Below the pieces are notes generated by a model, which was given only the letters and a program-made list of their open reading frames with translations, was not told the DNA's origin and searched no databases. Both the position numbers and the translations under genes were made by a program. A DNA stretch of 64,000 nt from Vreelandella halophila (lineage in GTDB: Bacteria; Pseudomonadota; Gammaproteobacteria; Pseudomonadales; Oleiphilaceae): NCBI RefSeq assembly GCF_019903425.1, contig NZ_JACHUZ010000011.1, positions 418,838 to 482,837 of the forward strand. The letters are read 5' to 3'. Of this stretch, positions 41,137 through 49,211 are shown piece after piece. Every line of letters begins with the position of its first letter. The first letter of the stretch is position 1.

Positions 41137-41893
41137 TCTGGGCGTCGAACTTCTGGCCGGTCACGCCTTTTGAGTCCGGCCCCATCAGATACAGGTAGGC
41201 GTCCATGATGGCGTCCGGCTCGGGGTTGCTGGCCGGGTCCTCAGCCGGGTAGGCCAGGTGGCGCATGTAGGTGCGGGTTGCCCCGGGGTTGAGGCTGTTC
41301 ACTCGTACGGCTGTGCGGGCATCATCCAGTTCGTCCGCCAGGGTTTCCATCAGGCCTTCGGTGGCGAATTTGGAGATGGCGTAGGCGCCCCAGTTGGCGC
41401 GTCCCTTACGGCCCACACTGGATGAGGTGAAGACCACCGAGGCATCCGGGGCGGCGCGCAGCAGTGGGGTCATGGCCTGGCTGAGCAGGAAGGCGCCGGT
41501 CACATTGGTGCGCATGACCCGTTCCCATTCCTCCGGGTTGTAGTACTCCAGCGGCGTGCGGTCGCCGAGGCGGCTGGCGTTGTGAAGCAGGCCGTCCAGC
41601 CGACCGAAGTCCTCCTCGATGCGTTCCACCACCTGCCCATAGTCCTCCGCTTTCGCGCCTTCAATATCCAGCGGCAGGATCAGCGGTTCAGGGTGGCCGG
41701 CGGCGTCGATCTCGTCATAGACCTTTTCCAGCTTCTTGATGGTGCGGCCCAGGAGAATAACGGTGGCGCCGTGTGCCGCGTAGGCTTTGGCAGCGGCGCG
41801 GCCGATGCCGTCACCGGCACCGGTAACCATGATGATGCGGTCCTTAAGCAGGTCCGCTGCGGGCTGGTAGTTCTCGACGGTCTGTGCGCTCAT
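41126..41893 (-). CDS. yciK: YciK-family short-chain dehydrogenase
   Basis: 255 residues from the ATG at 41893, which overlaps the gph stop (ATGA). The open frame extends to 42085, but that is gph sequence in another frame. Rossmann motif VTGAGDGIGRAAA, the NAS-type LLHNASRLGDRTP, catalytic Ser in VVFTSSSVGRKG and Tyr-x3-Lys in YAISKFATEG. Substrate not established. It is the last gene of a coupled ubiG-gph-yciK unit, the same order I recall from Pseudomonas aeruginosa. Confidence 0.93.
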   Translation of the reverse strand: MSAQTVENYQPAADLLKDRIIMVTGAGDGIGRAAAKAYAAHGATVILLGRTIKKLEKVYDEIDAAGHPEPLILPLDIEGAKAEDYGQVVERIEEDFGRLDGLLHNASRLGDRTPLEYYNPEEWERVMRTNVTGAFLLSQAMTPLLRAAPDASVVFTSSSVGRKGRANWGAYAISKFATEGLMETLADELDDARTAVRVNSLNPGATRTYMRHLAYPAEDPASNPEPDAIMDAYLYLMGPDSKGVTGQKFDAQIKR

Positions 41894-42573
41894 GCGGAAT
41901 CCGTTTCGGGTCGGTGGGTGTCGATCAGGTGAAAGAGTTCGCGGCCGTGGTCGATGATGTGGTGGGCGTTCCAGTCCGCCACGTTCTCGTCCGCGCCCAG
42001 GTAGCCGTAGCGGGCAGCCACAGTGGTCATGCCGGCAGCCAGGCCGGATTCGATATCGCGCCTGTGGTCGCCAGCGTAGAGACATCTCTCCGGCGCCACG
42101 CCGATCTGCTCGGCCGCCAGACGCACAGGTTCCGGATCGGGCTTAGTGTTGGTGACGTGGTCCGGGCAGACCACGCTGGCGCAGCGTTTCAGGAGGTCCA
42201 TTTCCTCCAGGAGCTTAAGGGTGTACTGGCTGGCCTTGTTGGTGACAATGCCCCAGGGCACTTCCCGTGCCTCCAGGTGGCCCAGCACTTCGGCCAGGCC
42301 GGGGAAGAGCCGGGTATGGACGGCGATGTGGTCGGTGTAGAGTTCCAGCAGTTCGGTATGGCGCTCGTCATAGCCGCGATCGCCGGGGCGCAGCCCGAAG
42401 CCGAGCTGGACCAGTCCGCGGGCGCCATTGGAGACAACCCGCCGAATGCTGTGTTCATCCAGCTGGGGCAGGTTGTGGCGGGCGCGCTGGGTGTTGAGGC
42501 ACCAGATGAAATCCGGTGCGGTATCCAGCAGCGTGCCGTCCAGGTCGAAAAGAATGGCGCTGAAACGGCTCAC
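41890..42573 (-). CDS. gph: Phosphoglycolate phosphatase (HAD family)
   Basis: 227 residues. HAD motif I DLDGTLLDTAPD near residue 10, motif II with Thr/Ser in WGIVTNKAS, the conserved Lys in TNTKPDPEPV, and motif III in YAGDHRRDIESG. It removes phosphoglycolate, a by-product of oxidative DNA-end repair; some homologues between ubiG and yciK act as MupP in peptidoglycan recycling, and P. aeruginosa MupP has this neighbourhood. So mupP is a real alternative name. ATGA overlaps with both neighbours. Confidence 0.9.
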   Translation of the reverse strand: MSRFSAILFDLDGTLLDTAPDFIWCLNTQRARHNLPQLDEHSIRRVVSNGARGLVQLGFGLRPGDRGYDERHTELLELYTDHIAVHTRLFPGLAEVLGHLEAREVPWGIVTNKASQYTLKLLEEMDLLKRCASVVCPDHVTNTKPDPEPVRLAAEQIGVAPERCLYAGDHRRDIESGLAAGMTTVAARYGYLGADENVADWNAHHIIDHGRELFHLIDTHRPETDSA

Positions 42574-43283
42574 GCGTCGGCCTCCGGCTTGATGCCGTGC
42601 ATGAAGTAGTTGACGTCGATGTCCCGCCCGAGCCGGTAGAGGCCGGTGACCGGGTTGTAGGTCAGCCCCGTGGTGTCGCGGGTCTCAATACCGGCATGGC
42701 GGAAATGGCGGTCCATTTCGGAAGGCCGGATAAAGCGCTTCCACTCATGGGTGCCGCGAGGCAGCAGATTGAGCACGTATTCCGCGCCGACCTTGGCAAA
42801 GAGCCAGGACTTGGCGTTGCGGTTGATGGTCGAGACCACCAGGCTGCCACCAGGGCGCAGCAGGCGCGCACAGGCCGAGACGGTGGCGGCCGGGTCCGGC
42901 ACGTGCTCGAGTACTTCCAGGCAGGTGACGGTGTCGTACTGGCCGGCTTCCTGCTCCACGAGGGTTTCCACGTCTTCCACGCGGTAATCCACGCTGACTT
43001 CGGCTTCCAGCGCGTGCAGGTCTGCAACGCCCACGGCCTCACGGCTCAGGTCGATGCCGGTAACGTTGGCCCCGCGCCGGGCCATGGCTTCGCTCAGCAG
43101 GCCGCCACCGCAGCCCACGTCCAGCACGGTCTGGCCGTTGAGGCTGCCGGTGTGCTGCTCGATGTAGCCGAGCCGCAGCGGATTGATCTCGTGCAGCGGC
43201 TTGCACTCGCCTTCCGGATCCCACCAGCGCTGGGCCATGGCGTCGAATTTGGCGATTTCGTTCTGGTCCACGTTCAGGCTCAT
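42570..43283 (-). CDS. ubiG: Ubiquinone biosynthesis O-methyltransferase UbiG
   Basis: 237 residues from the ATG at 43283 (MSLNVDQNEIAKFDAMAQ); the open frame to 43355 is upstream noise. SAM motif I VLDVGCGGGLLSEAMAR, plus YDTVTCLEVLEHVPDP and GGSLVVSTINRNAKSW. UbiG carries out both O-methylation steps of ubiquinone synthesis. The start sits 10 bp after the end of the upstream deaminase gene, and it overlaps gph by 4 bp. Confidence 0.96.
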   Translation of the reverse strand: MSLNVDQNEIAKFDAMAQRWWDPEGECKPLHEINPLRLGYIEQHTGSLNGQTVLDVGCGGGLLSEAMARRGANVTGIDLSREAVGVADLHALEAEVSVDYRVEDVETLVEQEAGQYDTVTCLEVLEHVPDPAATVSACARLLRPGGSLVVSTINRNAKSWLFAKVGAEYVLNLLPRGTHEWKRFIRPSEMDRHFRHAGIETRDTTGLTYNPVTGLYRLGRDIDVNYFMHGIKPEADA

Positions 43284-43293
43284 GGGGCTGTCC

Positions 43294-44625
43294 TCACTGG
43301 TGGTCGGCTGCGGCGATGTGGCGCTGCCACTGGTTGACCCGCTCGCGCAGGCCATGGAGGTCCATGCGCTGGAGTTCGCCTTCGATCAGCCGTGCTTCGC
43401 CCGCCACCCAGGTGTGGGTGACCTGGCGGCCGTTGGTGTTGTAAACGAGGTGCGGGATCGGGTCGTAGACGGGCTGGGCGAGGATGTCGCCCAGGTTTAC
43501 GGCGATCATGTCCGCCTGCTTGCCGGGTTCGAGTGTGCCCACGCGGTCGTCGATGCCCAGGGCTTTCGCACCGTTGATGGTGGCCATGCGCAGGACGCTG
43601 TAGGCGTCGTTGGCGCCGGCCTCCAGGGTGCTGAGTTTGCCGAGCAGGGCGGCGGTCTGCATCTCGCCGAACATGTCCAGGTTGTTGTTGCTGGCGGCGC
43701 CGTCCGTGCCCAAGGCGACGTTCACGCCGGCATCAATCAGGCGCTGTACGGGGCAGGCGCCACTGGCCAGCTTCATGTTGGCTTCCGGGCAGTGCAGAAC
43801 GTGAGCGCCGCTTTCCTGAAGGAGCTTAAGGTCATGGTCGTCGACCTGGGTCATGTGCACGCACTGGGTGCGCGGCGAGATCAGGCCGAGCTCAGCTAGA
43901 CGGCGCGTGGGGCGCAGGCCGTGGCTCTGGATGCTGTCGTCCACTTCCCCGGCGGTTTCGTGCAGGTGGATCTGCACCGGGAGATCGACTTCCTCGGCCA
44001 GCGTGGCAATGCGCCTGAGAGGCTCGTCCGAGACGGTGTAGGGGGCGTGCGGGCCGAAGGCGATGGTGGCCAGGTTGCTGTTGCGCACGCGGTCGTGGAG
44101 CGCCAGCCCCTTCTGAATGTATTCTTCCGGACCGCTGCCCCACTGGGTGGGGAAGTCCAGGATCGGGAAGGTGGACTGGATGCGCATGCCGTGCTGCTGG
44201 GCGGTTTCCACGATGGTCTCGGGGAAGAAGTACATGTCCGAGAAGCAGGTGGTGCCGGTACTGAGCATTTCGGCGATGGCGAGCTGGGTGCCGTCGGCGA
44301 CGAAGGCTTCGTCCACGAAGCGGCCTTCGGCGGGCCAGATGTGGCCCTGGAGCCATTCCATCAGCGGCAGGTCGTTGCCGAGGCCACGCAGTAGGGTCAT
44401 GGGGGCGTGACCGTGGGCGTTGATGAGGCCGGGCATCAGCAGCTGGTCGCCGAGCTCGCGGTGTTCTTTGGGCTGGTAGCGTTCCAGGGCCGTGTTCGTG
44501 GGGCAGATGTCGAGGATCTGGTTGCCCTGGATGGCGACGCTGTGGTGTTCGAGGACCTGCCGGTCGGTCATGGGCAGGAGCCAGCGGGCGCTGATGAGTT
44601 GGTCGATGGGTTGTGTCTGACTCAT
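43294..44625 (-). CDS. mtaD: 5'-methylthioadenosine / S-adenosylhomocysteine deaminase
   Basis: 443 residues from the ATG at 44625 (MSQTQPIDQLISARWLLP); longer frames run into a hairpin repeat. Amidohydrolase metal ligands: HGH in GLINAHGHAPMTLLRGL, His in LPVQIHLHETAGE and the Asp in VALGTDGAASNNNLDM. It deaminates MTA to methylthioinosine. mtnA diverges from it on the other side of a repeat, consistent with MTA salvage by deamination as described in P. aeruginosa. Upstream of ubiG by 10 bp. Confidence 0.9.
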   Translation of the reverse strand: MSQTQPIDQLISARWLLPMTDRQVLEHHSVAIQGNQILDICPTNTALERYQPKEHRELGDQLLMPGLINAHGHAPMTLLRGLGNDLPLMEWLQGHIWPAEGRFVDEAFVADGTQLAIAEMLSTGTTCFSDMYFFPETIVETAQQHGMRIQSTFPILDFPTQWGSGPEEYIQKGLALHDRVRNSNLATIAFGPHAPYTVSDEPLRRIATLAEEVDLPVQIHLHETAGEVDDSIQSHGLRPTRRLAELGLISPRTQCVHMTQVDDHDLKLLQESGAHVLHCPEANMKLASGACPVQRLIDAGVNVALGTDGAASNNNLDMFGEMQTAALLGKLSTLEAGANDAYSVLRMATINGAKALGIDDRVGTLEPGKQADMIAVNLGDILAQPVYDPIPHLVYNTNGRQVTHTWVAGEARLIEGELQRMDLHGLRERVNQWQRHIAAADHQ

Positions 44626-44766
44626 GGAGTGCTCGGCTGCTGGTGTCGGGTCTCGGCTTTCAGGGACTTGTGGGTGGTGCCCTGTGGCTTCAGACTCGGA
44701 AGTATAACGGATGGTGGCTTTGGGGCCCATGGCTTTGCCTTGTCTCAAGACTGTTGGCCTGTTGCG

Positions 44767-44878
44767 GGCGGCCATGGGGTACGGCTCTCCGGGAATCGCT
44801 GTGAATACATCCCTGTACGCTGCTCTTCCGCCATCCATGGCTCCAGAGCTTCCCGGAGAGCCGCACCCCATACCCGCC
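44767..44878. repeat. Long hairpin repeat, family member 2 (29-bp arms, 54-nt core)
   Basis: Arms 44767-44795 and 44850-44878 pair at 26 of 29 positions; both end GGGAA/TTCCC at the core. The 54-nt core matches member 1 at 47 of 54 positions by my count, and its last 31 nt are identical. The arms outside GGGAA differ from member 1 yet still pair. It fills most of the 322-bp gap between divergent mtaD and mtnA, so it may also affect their promoters. Confidence 0.88.
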
Positions 44879-44947
44879 TTCTGACCGCCTCGAGTACGTT
44901 GGCGTCCGCGGATTGGTTTTTATTGAGTTGATTGAGGATTGCTCTGA

Positions 44948-45997
44948 ATGACACAGAATCAGGTAACCCCCCTGAGATGGCATGGTGAGGTGCTGGAGGT
45001 GCTGGATCAGCGGCTGTTGCCGGCTGAGGAGGTGTGGCAGGCGTATTCGGATGCCGAGGGGGTGTACCGGGCGATCCATGAGATGCAGGTGCGCGGGGCG
45101 CCGGCGATTGGGATTGCGGCGGCCTATGGGGTGGTTCTGGCGGCCCGGGGTTGTGCGCAGGCGCCGGATTGGTATTCGCGGCTGTGGGCGACCATGGACT
45201 GGTTGGCGCAGGCGCGGCCGACGGCGGTGAATCTGGTTTGGGCCCTGGAGCGGATGCGGGGCTGTCTCGGGCAGGTAGCGGATTCGGCGGAGCTGGTGCA
45301 GGCGCTGGAGACTGAGGCGCTGGCGATTCATCGCGAGGATGCTGCGGCGAACCGTGCGATGGGGGCTTTGGGTGCGGACCGGATTCTGGCTGATCGTGAC
45401 GGGCCTGTGCAGGTGCTGACGCACTGCAATACCGGGGCTCTGGCGACAGGGGGGCAGGGGACGGCTCTTGGTGTTGTGCGGGAGCTGTTCCGGCGGGGAG
45501 CGCTGGACTGTGTGCATATGGATGAAACCCGGCCATGGCTTCAGGGGGCGCGGCTGACGGCCTGGGAGTGTGAGCGTGATGGGATACCGTGCTCACTGAA
45601 TGTGGACGGTGCGGCGGCGACCCTGATGGCTCAGGGGAAAGTGGACTGGGTCGTGGTCGGGGCGGATCGGATTACGGCGAACGGGGATGTGGCGAATAAG
45701 ATCGGCACGCTGCCGCTGGCGATCCTGGCGCGGCATTACGGGGTTGGTGTGATGGTGGTGGTGCCGTCCTCAACACTGGATGCGGCGACGCCCAGTGGTG
45801 ACCGGATTGAGATTGAGGAGCGTGATGGCACGGAGCTGCGGCGTTCCGGACGGCGTTGGCTGGCACCGAATTCGGTGGCGGTTTTCAATCCAGTCTTTGA
45901 TGTGACGCCAGCGTCGCTGGTGGATGTGATCGTGACGGAGAAGGGGGTCTGTGAGGCCCCGGGGAATCAGCCGGCGCCTTTGGAGTCACTGGCCTGA
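44948..45997 (+). CDS. mtnA: Methylthioribose-1-phosphate isomerase
   Basis: 349 residues, the usual length. Motifs: MQVRGAPAIGIAAAYG, VQVLTHCNTGALATGGQGTALG (catalytic Cys in HCNTG), ETRPWLQGARLTAWE, and VGADRITANGDVANKIGT (catalytic Asp). It converts methylthioribose-1-P to methylthioribulose-1-P in the methionine salvage pathway. No mtnBCD genes are seen nearby. Its last 12 bp overlap the convergent HTH gene. Confidence 0.97.
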   Translation: MTQNQVTPLRWHGEVLEVLDQRLLPAEEVWQAYSDAEGVYRAIHEMQVRGAPAIGIAAAYGVVLAARGCAQAPDWYSRLWATMDWLAQARPTAVNLVWALERMRGCLGQVADSAELVQALETEALAIHREDAAANRAMGALGADRILADRDGPVQVLTHCNTGALATGGQGTALGVVRELFRRGALDCVHMDETRPWLQGARLTAWECERDGIPCSLNVDGAAATLMAQGKVDWVVVGADRITANGDVANKIGTLPLAILARHYGVGVMVVVPSSTLDAATPSGDRIEIEERDGTELRRSGRRWLAPNSVAVFNPVFDVTPASLVDVIVTEKGVCEAPGNQPAPLESLA

Positions 45998-46954
45998 CTG
46001 GCGACCGTTGCCGCTGGTCTTTTTCGAACTCTGACTGTTCTTTGAGGAGCCGCTGCTCTGTTTCGGGCGGCTCTTTCCGGACTGGCTTCTGCTGCTTTTC
46101 TTTGAGCCGTCTGTTTCTTCGCTCTTTTTTTGAGACTGGCCCTGGTGGCGGCGCTCCCGCTTGGGAGTCGCTGGTTCTCGCCCTTCCTGCCTGGCGGCGT
46201 TACGCTCGGCTTCGAGGTCATCCAGGGCTTCGTTGAGGCGCTCTTCTTCCTCGGCCACGAAGTGCAGGGACATTTCGAAGGATTTGCGGGTGAATTCCAG
46301 AACCCGTTTGAAGCCTTCGTCCGAGAGTTCCCGGGCTTCGTCGTGGCCGCGGTAGATGTTGATGAACTCGCGCTCGCGCTCAAAGTGCAGCGGCAGACGG
46401 CCCACGCCCCAGTCGTTGAGTACCCGCCAGGTATCCGGGCTGTAGGCGCGGGTGTACTTGAGGATGAACGGAACCGGGTCGTTGCGTGCCAGTACGGCGG
46501 CGAGGCGCAGGATGAGTTCAAAGGGGAGGGCGGCGGTACCGTCCTCGGCCGCTTCCAGCAGGCTCTTATCCTTCAGGTTGAGGGATTCCGCCAGGTCGTT
46601 GACGGTGAGGCCGGCCACCTCGCGCAGGTCGCGCAGGGATTCGCCGGCGGCCAGCATCATGCGCAGTTGGTCCTGGCTGCCCATGAGCTTCCGGCCCACC
46701 TTGAGGGAGGTGCCGGTGGTACGCCGGGCGATTTTGTAGGCGGAGCCGGTGTAGCCGGCGAGACGGTCGAGAAGGTTGGGCTCGTCGTCGTCATCAGCGT
46801 CTGCGCGCTGATCCGTTGCGCTGCCTTCCTGTGAGTGGGATCCGCCGGGATCCTCGTCCTCGAGCTCCTGGACCTTCTCCAGTGACTCCAGGGCGTGCAG
46901 GGAGTCCTTGAGGAAGGTTTCCAGCGCTTCGGATTTCTCGTCGTCGCTCGCCAT
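45986..46954 (-). CDS. HTH-containing hypothetical protein with basic tail
   Basis: 322 residues. An acidic N-terminus is followed by a helix-turn-helix-like region near 110-150 (SLRDLREVAGLTVNDLAESL). The middle is helical (ERLNEALDDLEAERNAARQ) and the last 60 residues are Ser/Lys/Gln rich and basic, as in DNA- or RNA-associated tails. No family name offered. The gene follows prc on the same strand with 15 bp between, so they may be one operon. Confidence 0.72.
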   Translation of the reverse strand: MASDDEKSEALETFLKDSLHALESLEKVQELEDEDPGGSHSQEGSATDQRADADDDDEPNLLDRLAGYTGSAYKIARRTTGTSLKVGRKLMGSQDQLRMMLAAGESLRDLREVAGLTVNDLAESLNLKDKSLLEAAEDGTAALPFELILRLAAVLARNDPVPFILKYTRAYSPDTWRVLNDWGVGRLPLHFEREREFINIYRGHDEARELSDEGFKRVLEFTRKSFEMSLHFVAEEEERLNEALDDLEAERNAARQEGREPATPKRERRHQGQSQKKSEETDGSKKSSRSQSGKSRPKQSSGSSKNSQSSKKTSGNGRQSGQ

Positions 46955-46969
46955 GGCGCCTGCTCCGCT

Positions 46970-49102
46970 CTATTCGCCGGCCACCGCTCCCTCTTCGGGA
47001 GTTTCGTGATAGATGCTGGCGTAGTGTTCGCTCTGGGCCAGAAGATCGGTGAGGATGGCGCCCGCCTCACGCACCACGAAGTCGGGGCCCTCATCCGCCA
47101 GCTGGCTGCGCCGGGCCATCGCCGGGCGGGATTCCGCATCCTCCTCGTACGCCTGCCAGGAGTCGAAGGGCTCCTTGTCCTGGAGTTCCCGGCGCCTGTT
47201 CACGATGCTGAGCTGTTTGTCGCGGAAATCTTCCTGGTCCGCTCTGCGCTCTTCGGCGTTAAGGCTGACCCAGGTGCGGTCCCGACGCTCGTTGAGCAGC
47301 TCCAGCTCGCGCTGGCGCAGCTGGTATTCGGGCACCTCCGAGAAGCGGTTCTCATGCTTTTCAGTGATCGTCTGCAGTATGTCGCCGAATTCGAAGTAGC
47401 GATGGTAATCGAGGGTGTCGATCTCATCCCACGTCAGGGCACCGTCCAGGGCGGACTCGGCCACGTTCTCGCGCTGTATACGATCCTCGATTTCAATATC
47501 CGGCACCACGCCCCGATTCTGGGTGCTGGCACCTGAGACGCGGTAGAACTTGGACTGGGTGATCTTGAGCTGGCCGTGGTTCAGTGGTCGTATGGCTTGA
47601 ACGGTGCCCTTGCCGAAGGTCTGGGCGCCTACCACCAGGCCGCGGCCGTAGTCCTGCATGGCGCCGGCAAAGATCTCGGAGGCGGAGGCGCTGAGGTTGT
47701 TGACCAGTACCACAACGGGGCCGTCCCAGGTCACGTTGTTGCTCTCGTCCTCGAACACCTGCACTGAGCCATCCGGGCCGCGCACCTGGACGGTGGGGCC
47801 ATTCTCGATGAACAGACCCACCAGCTGGTTGGCTTCCGAGAGGGCTCCGCCACCGTTGCCGCGCAGGTCGATCACAAGGCCATCCATGCCGTCGGACTTC
47901 AGGTCCTCCAGAAGCGCCCGGACGTCCCGCGTGGTGCTGCGGTAGTCCTCGTCGCCCTGGCGGGCGGCTTTGAGGTCCGCGTAGAAGGTTGGGATGTCGA
48001 CGACGCCCAGCTGCCAGGGCTCGCCGCCGTTCTCCATCTCAATCATGTCGCTCTGGGCGGACTGTTCCTCGAGTTTCACCTCGTCCCGGACAATGGTGAT
48101 CTCGTGGGTGTTCATATCATTCTGGGTTCCAGCCGGGATGACCTCGAGCCGGACTTTCGAGCCTTTGGGGCCCCGGATCAGGTCGACGACTTCACTCAGG
48201 CGCCAGCCAATGACGTTCTTCATCTTTTCGTCTGCCTGGGCGACACCCACGATCCGGTCCGCGGCACCCAATGAGCCCTCCTCGGCCGCAGGGCCGCCGG
48301 GCACGATCCGGGACACCTTGGTATAGCCGTCCTCGGACTGCAGCACGGCGCCAATGCCTTCCAGGGACAGGCTCATATTGATGTCGAAGTTCTCGGAGTT
48401 GCGTGGTGACAGGTACTGGGTGTGCGGATCCCAGAGCCCGGCAAACGCGTTCATCCACTGCTGGAAGGCGTCCTCGCTGCGGGCGTCATAGGCCCGGTCC
48501 AGCTGGCTTTCGTAGCGGCGCGTCAGGGTTTCCTTGATGGCTTCATCCGGTTGGCCGTCCAGCCGCATGCTGAGAACGGCGTTGCGGATGCGGTCCTGCC
48601 AGAGCTGGTCGAGCTCGTCCGTGTCCTGCGCCCAGTCGGCCTCGCTGCGGTCGAGCTTGTAGCGGTCGTCGCTTTTGAAGCTGAACGTGTCGATGCCGTC
48701 GTCCAGGAGAGACAGGGCGTATTCCAGGCGCTGGATGCTGCGCTGCTGGAAGTGATTGTAGATGCGGAATGCGGGCTCCAGGTTGCCCGAGGTCAGCGCC
48801 CTCTGTATGGAGTCCCGATAATCATCGAAACGGTCGATGTCCCCCTGGGTGAAGTAGAGGCGCTGGCCATCCAGCTGGTCGAGGTAGGCGTCAAGGGTCT
48901 CGGAGGCCAGCTCACCGTCGATGTCCTGTTCCTTGAAATGGCCGAACTGCAGCTGCCGTGCTATCAGAATGTTGGCCCGTGCCTGGTCGGAGGTGGGTTC
49001 AACGGACTGGTAGTCGCGTTCGGTTTCAAGGTTGGCCTGTGCCGCGCCGGTAACCAGAAGCGCCAGCGCCAGAAACAGGGAGGAGAAGATTTGGGTACGC
49101 AA
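46970..49102 (-). CDS. prc: Carboxy-terminal processing protease Prc/Tsp
   Basis: 710 residues; TTG start at 49102 with AGGAG upstream. A signal peptide covers about 1-23 (IFSSLFLALALLVTGAAQA). The order is an N-terminal helical region, PDZ (about 230-330, VSRIVPGGPAAEEGSLG), and S41 protease core with the catalytic Ser in NNLSASASEIFAG and Lys in GAQTFGKGTVQAI. A C-terminal DUF3340-like region follows. Prc degrades periplasmic proteins and trims peptidoglycan hydrolases and PBP3. Confidence 0.95.
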   Translation of the reverse strand: MRTQIFSSLFLALALLVTGAAQANLETERDYQSVEPTSDQARANILIARQLQFGHFKEQDIDGELASETLDAYLDQLDGQRLYFTQGDIDRFDDYRDSIQRALTSGNLEPAFRIYNHFQQRSIQRLEYALSLLDDGIDTFSFKSDDRYKLDRSEADWAQDTDELDQLWQDRIRNAVLSMRLDGQPDEAIKETLTRRYESQLDRAYDARSEDAFQQWMNAFAGLWDPHTQYLSPRNSENFDINMSLSLEGIGAVLQSEDGYTKVSRIVPGGPAAEEGSLGAADRIVGVAQADEKMKNVIGWRLSEVVDLIRGPKGSKVRLEVIPAGTQNDMNTHEITIVRDEVKLEEQSAQSDMIEMENGGEPWQLGVVDIPTFYADLKAARQGDEDYRSTTRDVRALLEDLKSDGMDGLVIDLRGNGGGALSEANQLVGLFIENGPTVQVRGPDGSVQVFEDESNNVTWDGPVVVLVNNLSASASEIFAGAMQDYGRGLVVGAQTFGKGTVQAIRPLNHGQLKITQSKFYRVSGASTQNRGVVPDIEIEDRIQRENVAESALDGALTWDEIDTLDYHRYFEFGDILQTITEKHENRFSEVPEYQLRQRELELLNERRDRTWVSLNAEERRADQEDFRDKQLSIVNRRRELQDKEPFDSWQAYEEDAESRPAMARRSQLADEGPDFVVREAGAILTDLLAQSEHYASIYHETPEEGAVAGE

Positions 49103-49180
49103 GGTTGCCGATGCTCCTGATCAAATGGTCTTAATCACCATACTATGCCTCAGTCTTGAAGTGTAGGGGACCGAAGGGAA

Positions 49181-49204
49181 CCCGGCCAGCAGGGACTGGC
49201 CGGG
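49181..49204 (-). terminator. Possible terminator after fadB
   Basis: CCCGGCCAG (49181-49189) pairs with CTGGCCGGG (49196-49204), a perfect 9-bp stem 8 bp after the fadB stop. The following minus-strand sequence has only short T runs (TTCCCTTCGG), so termination may be weak. Confidence 0.4.
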
Positions 49205-49211
49205 GTGTGGC

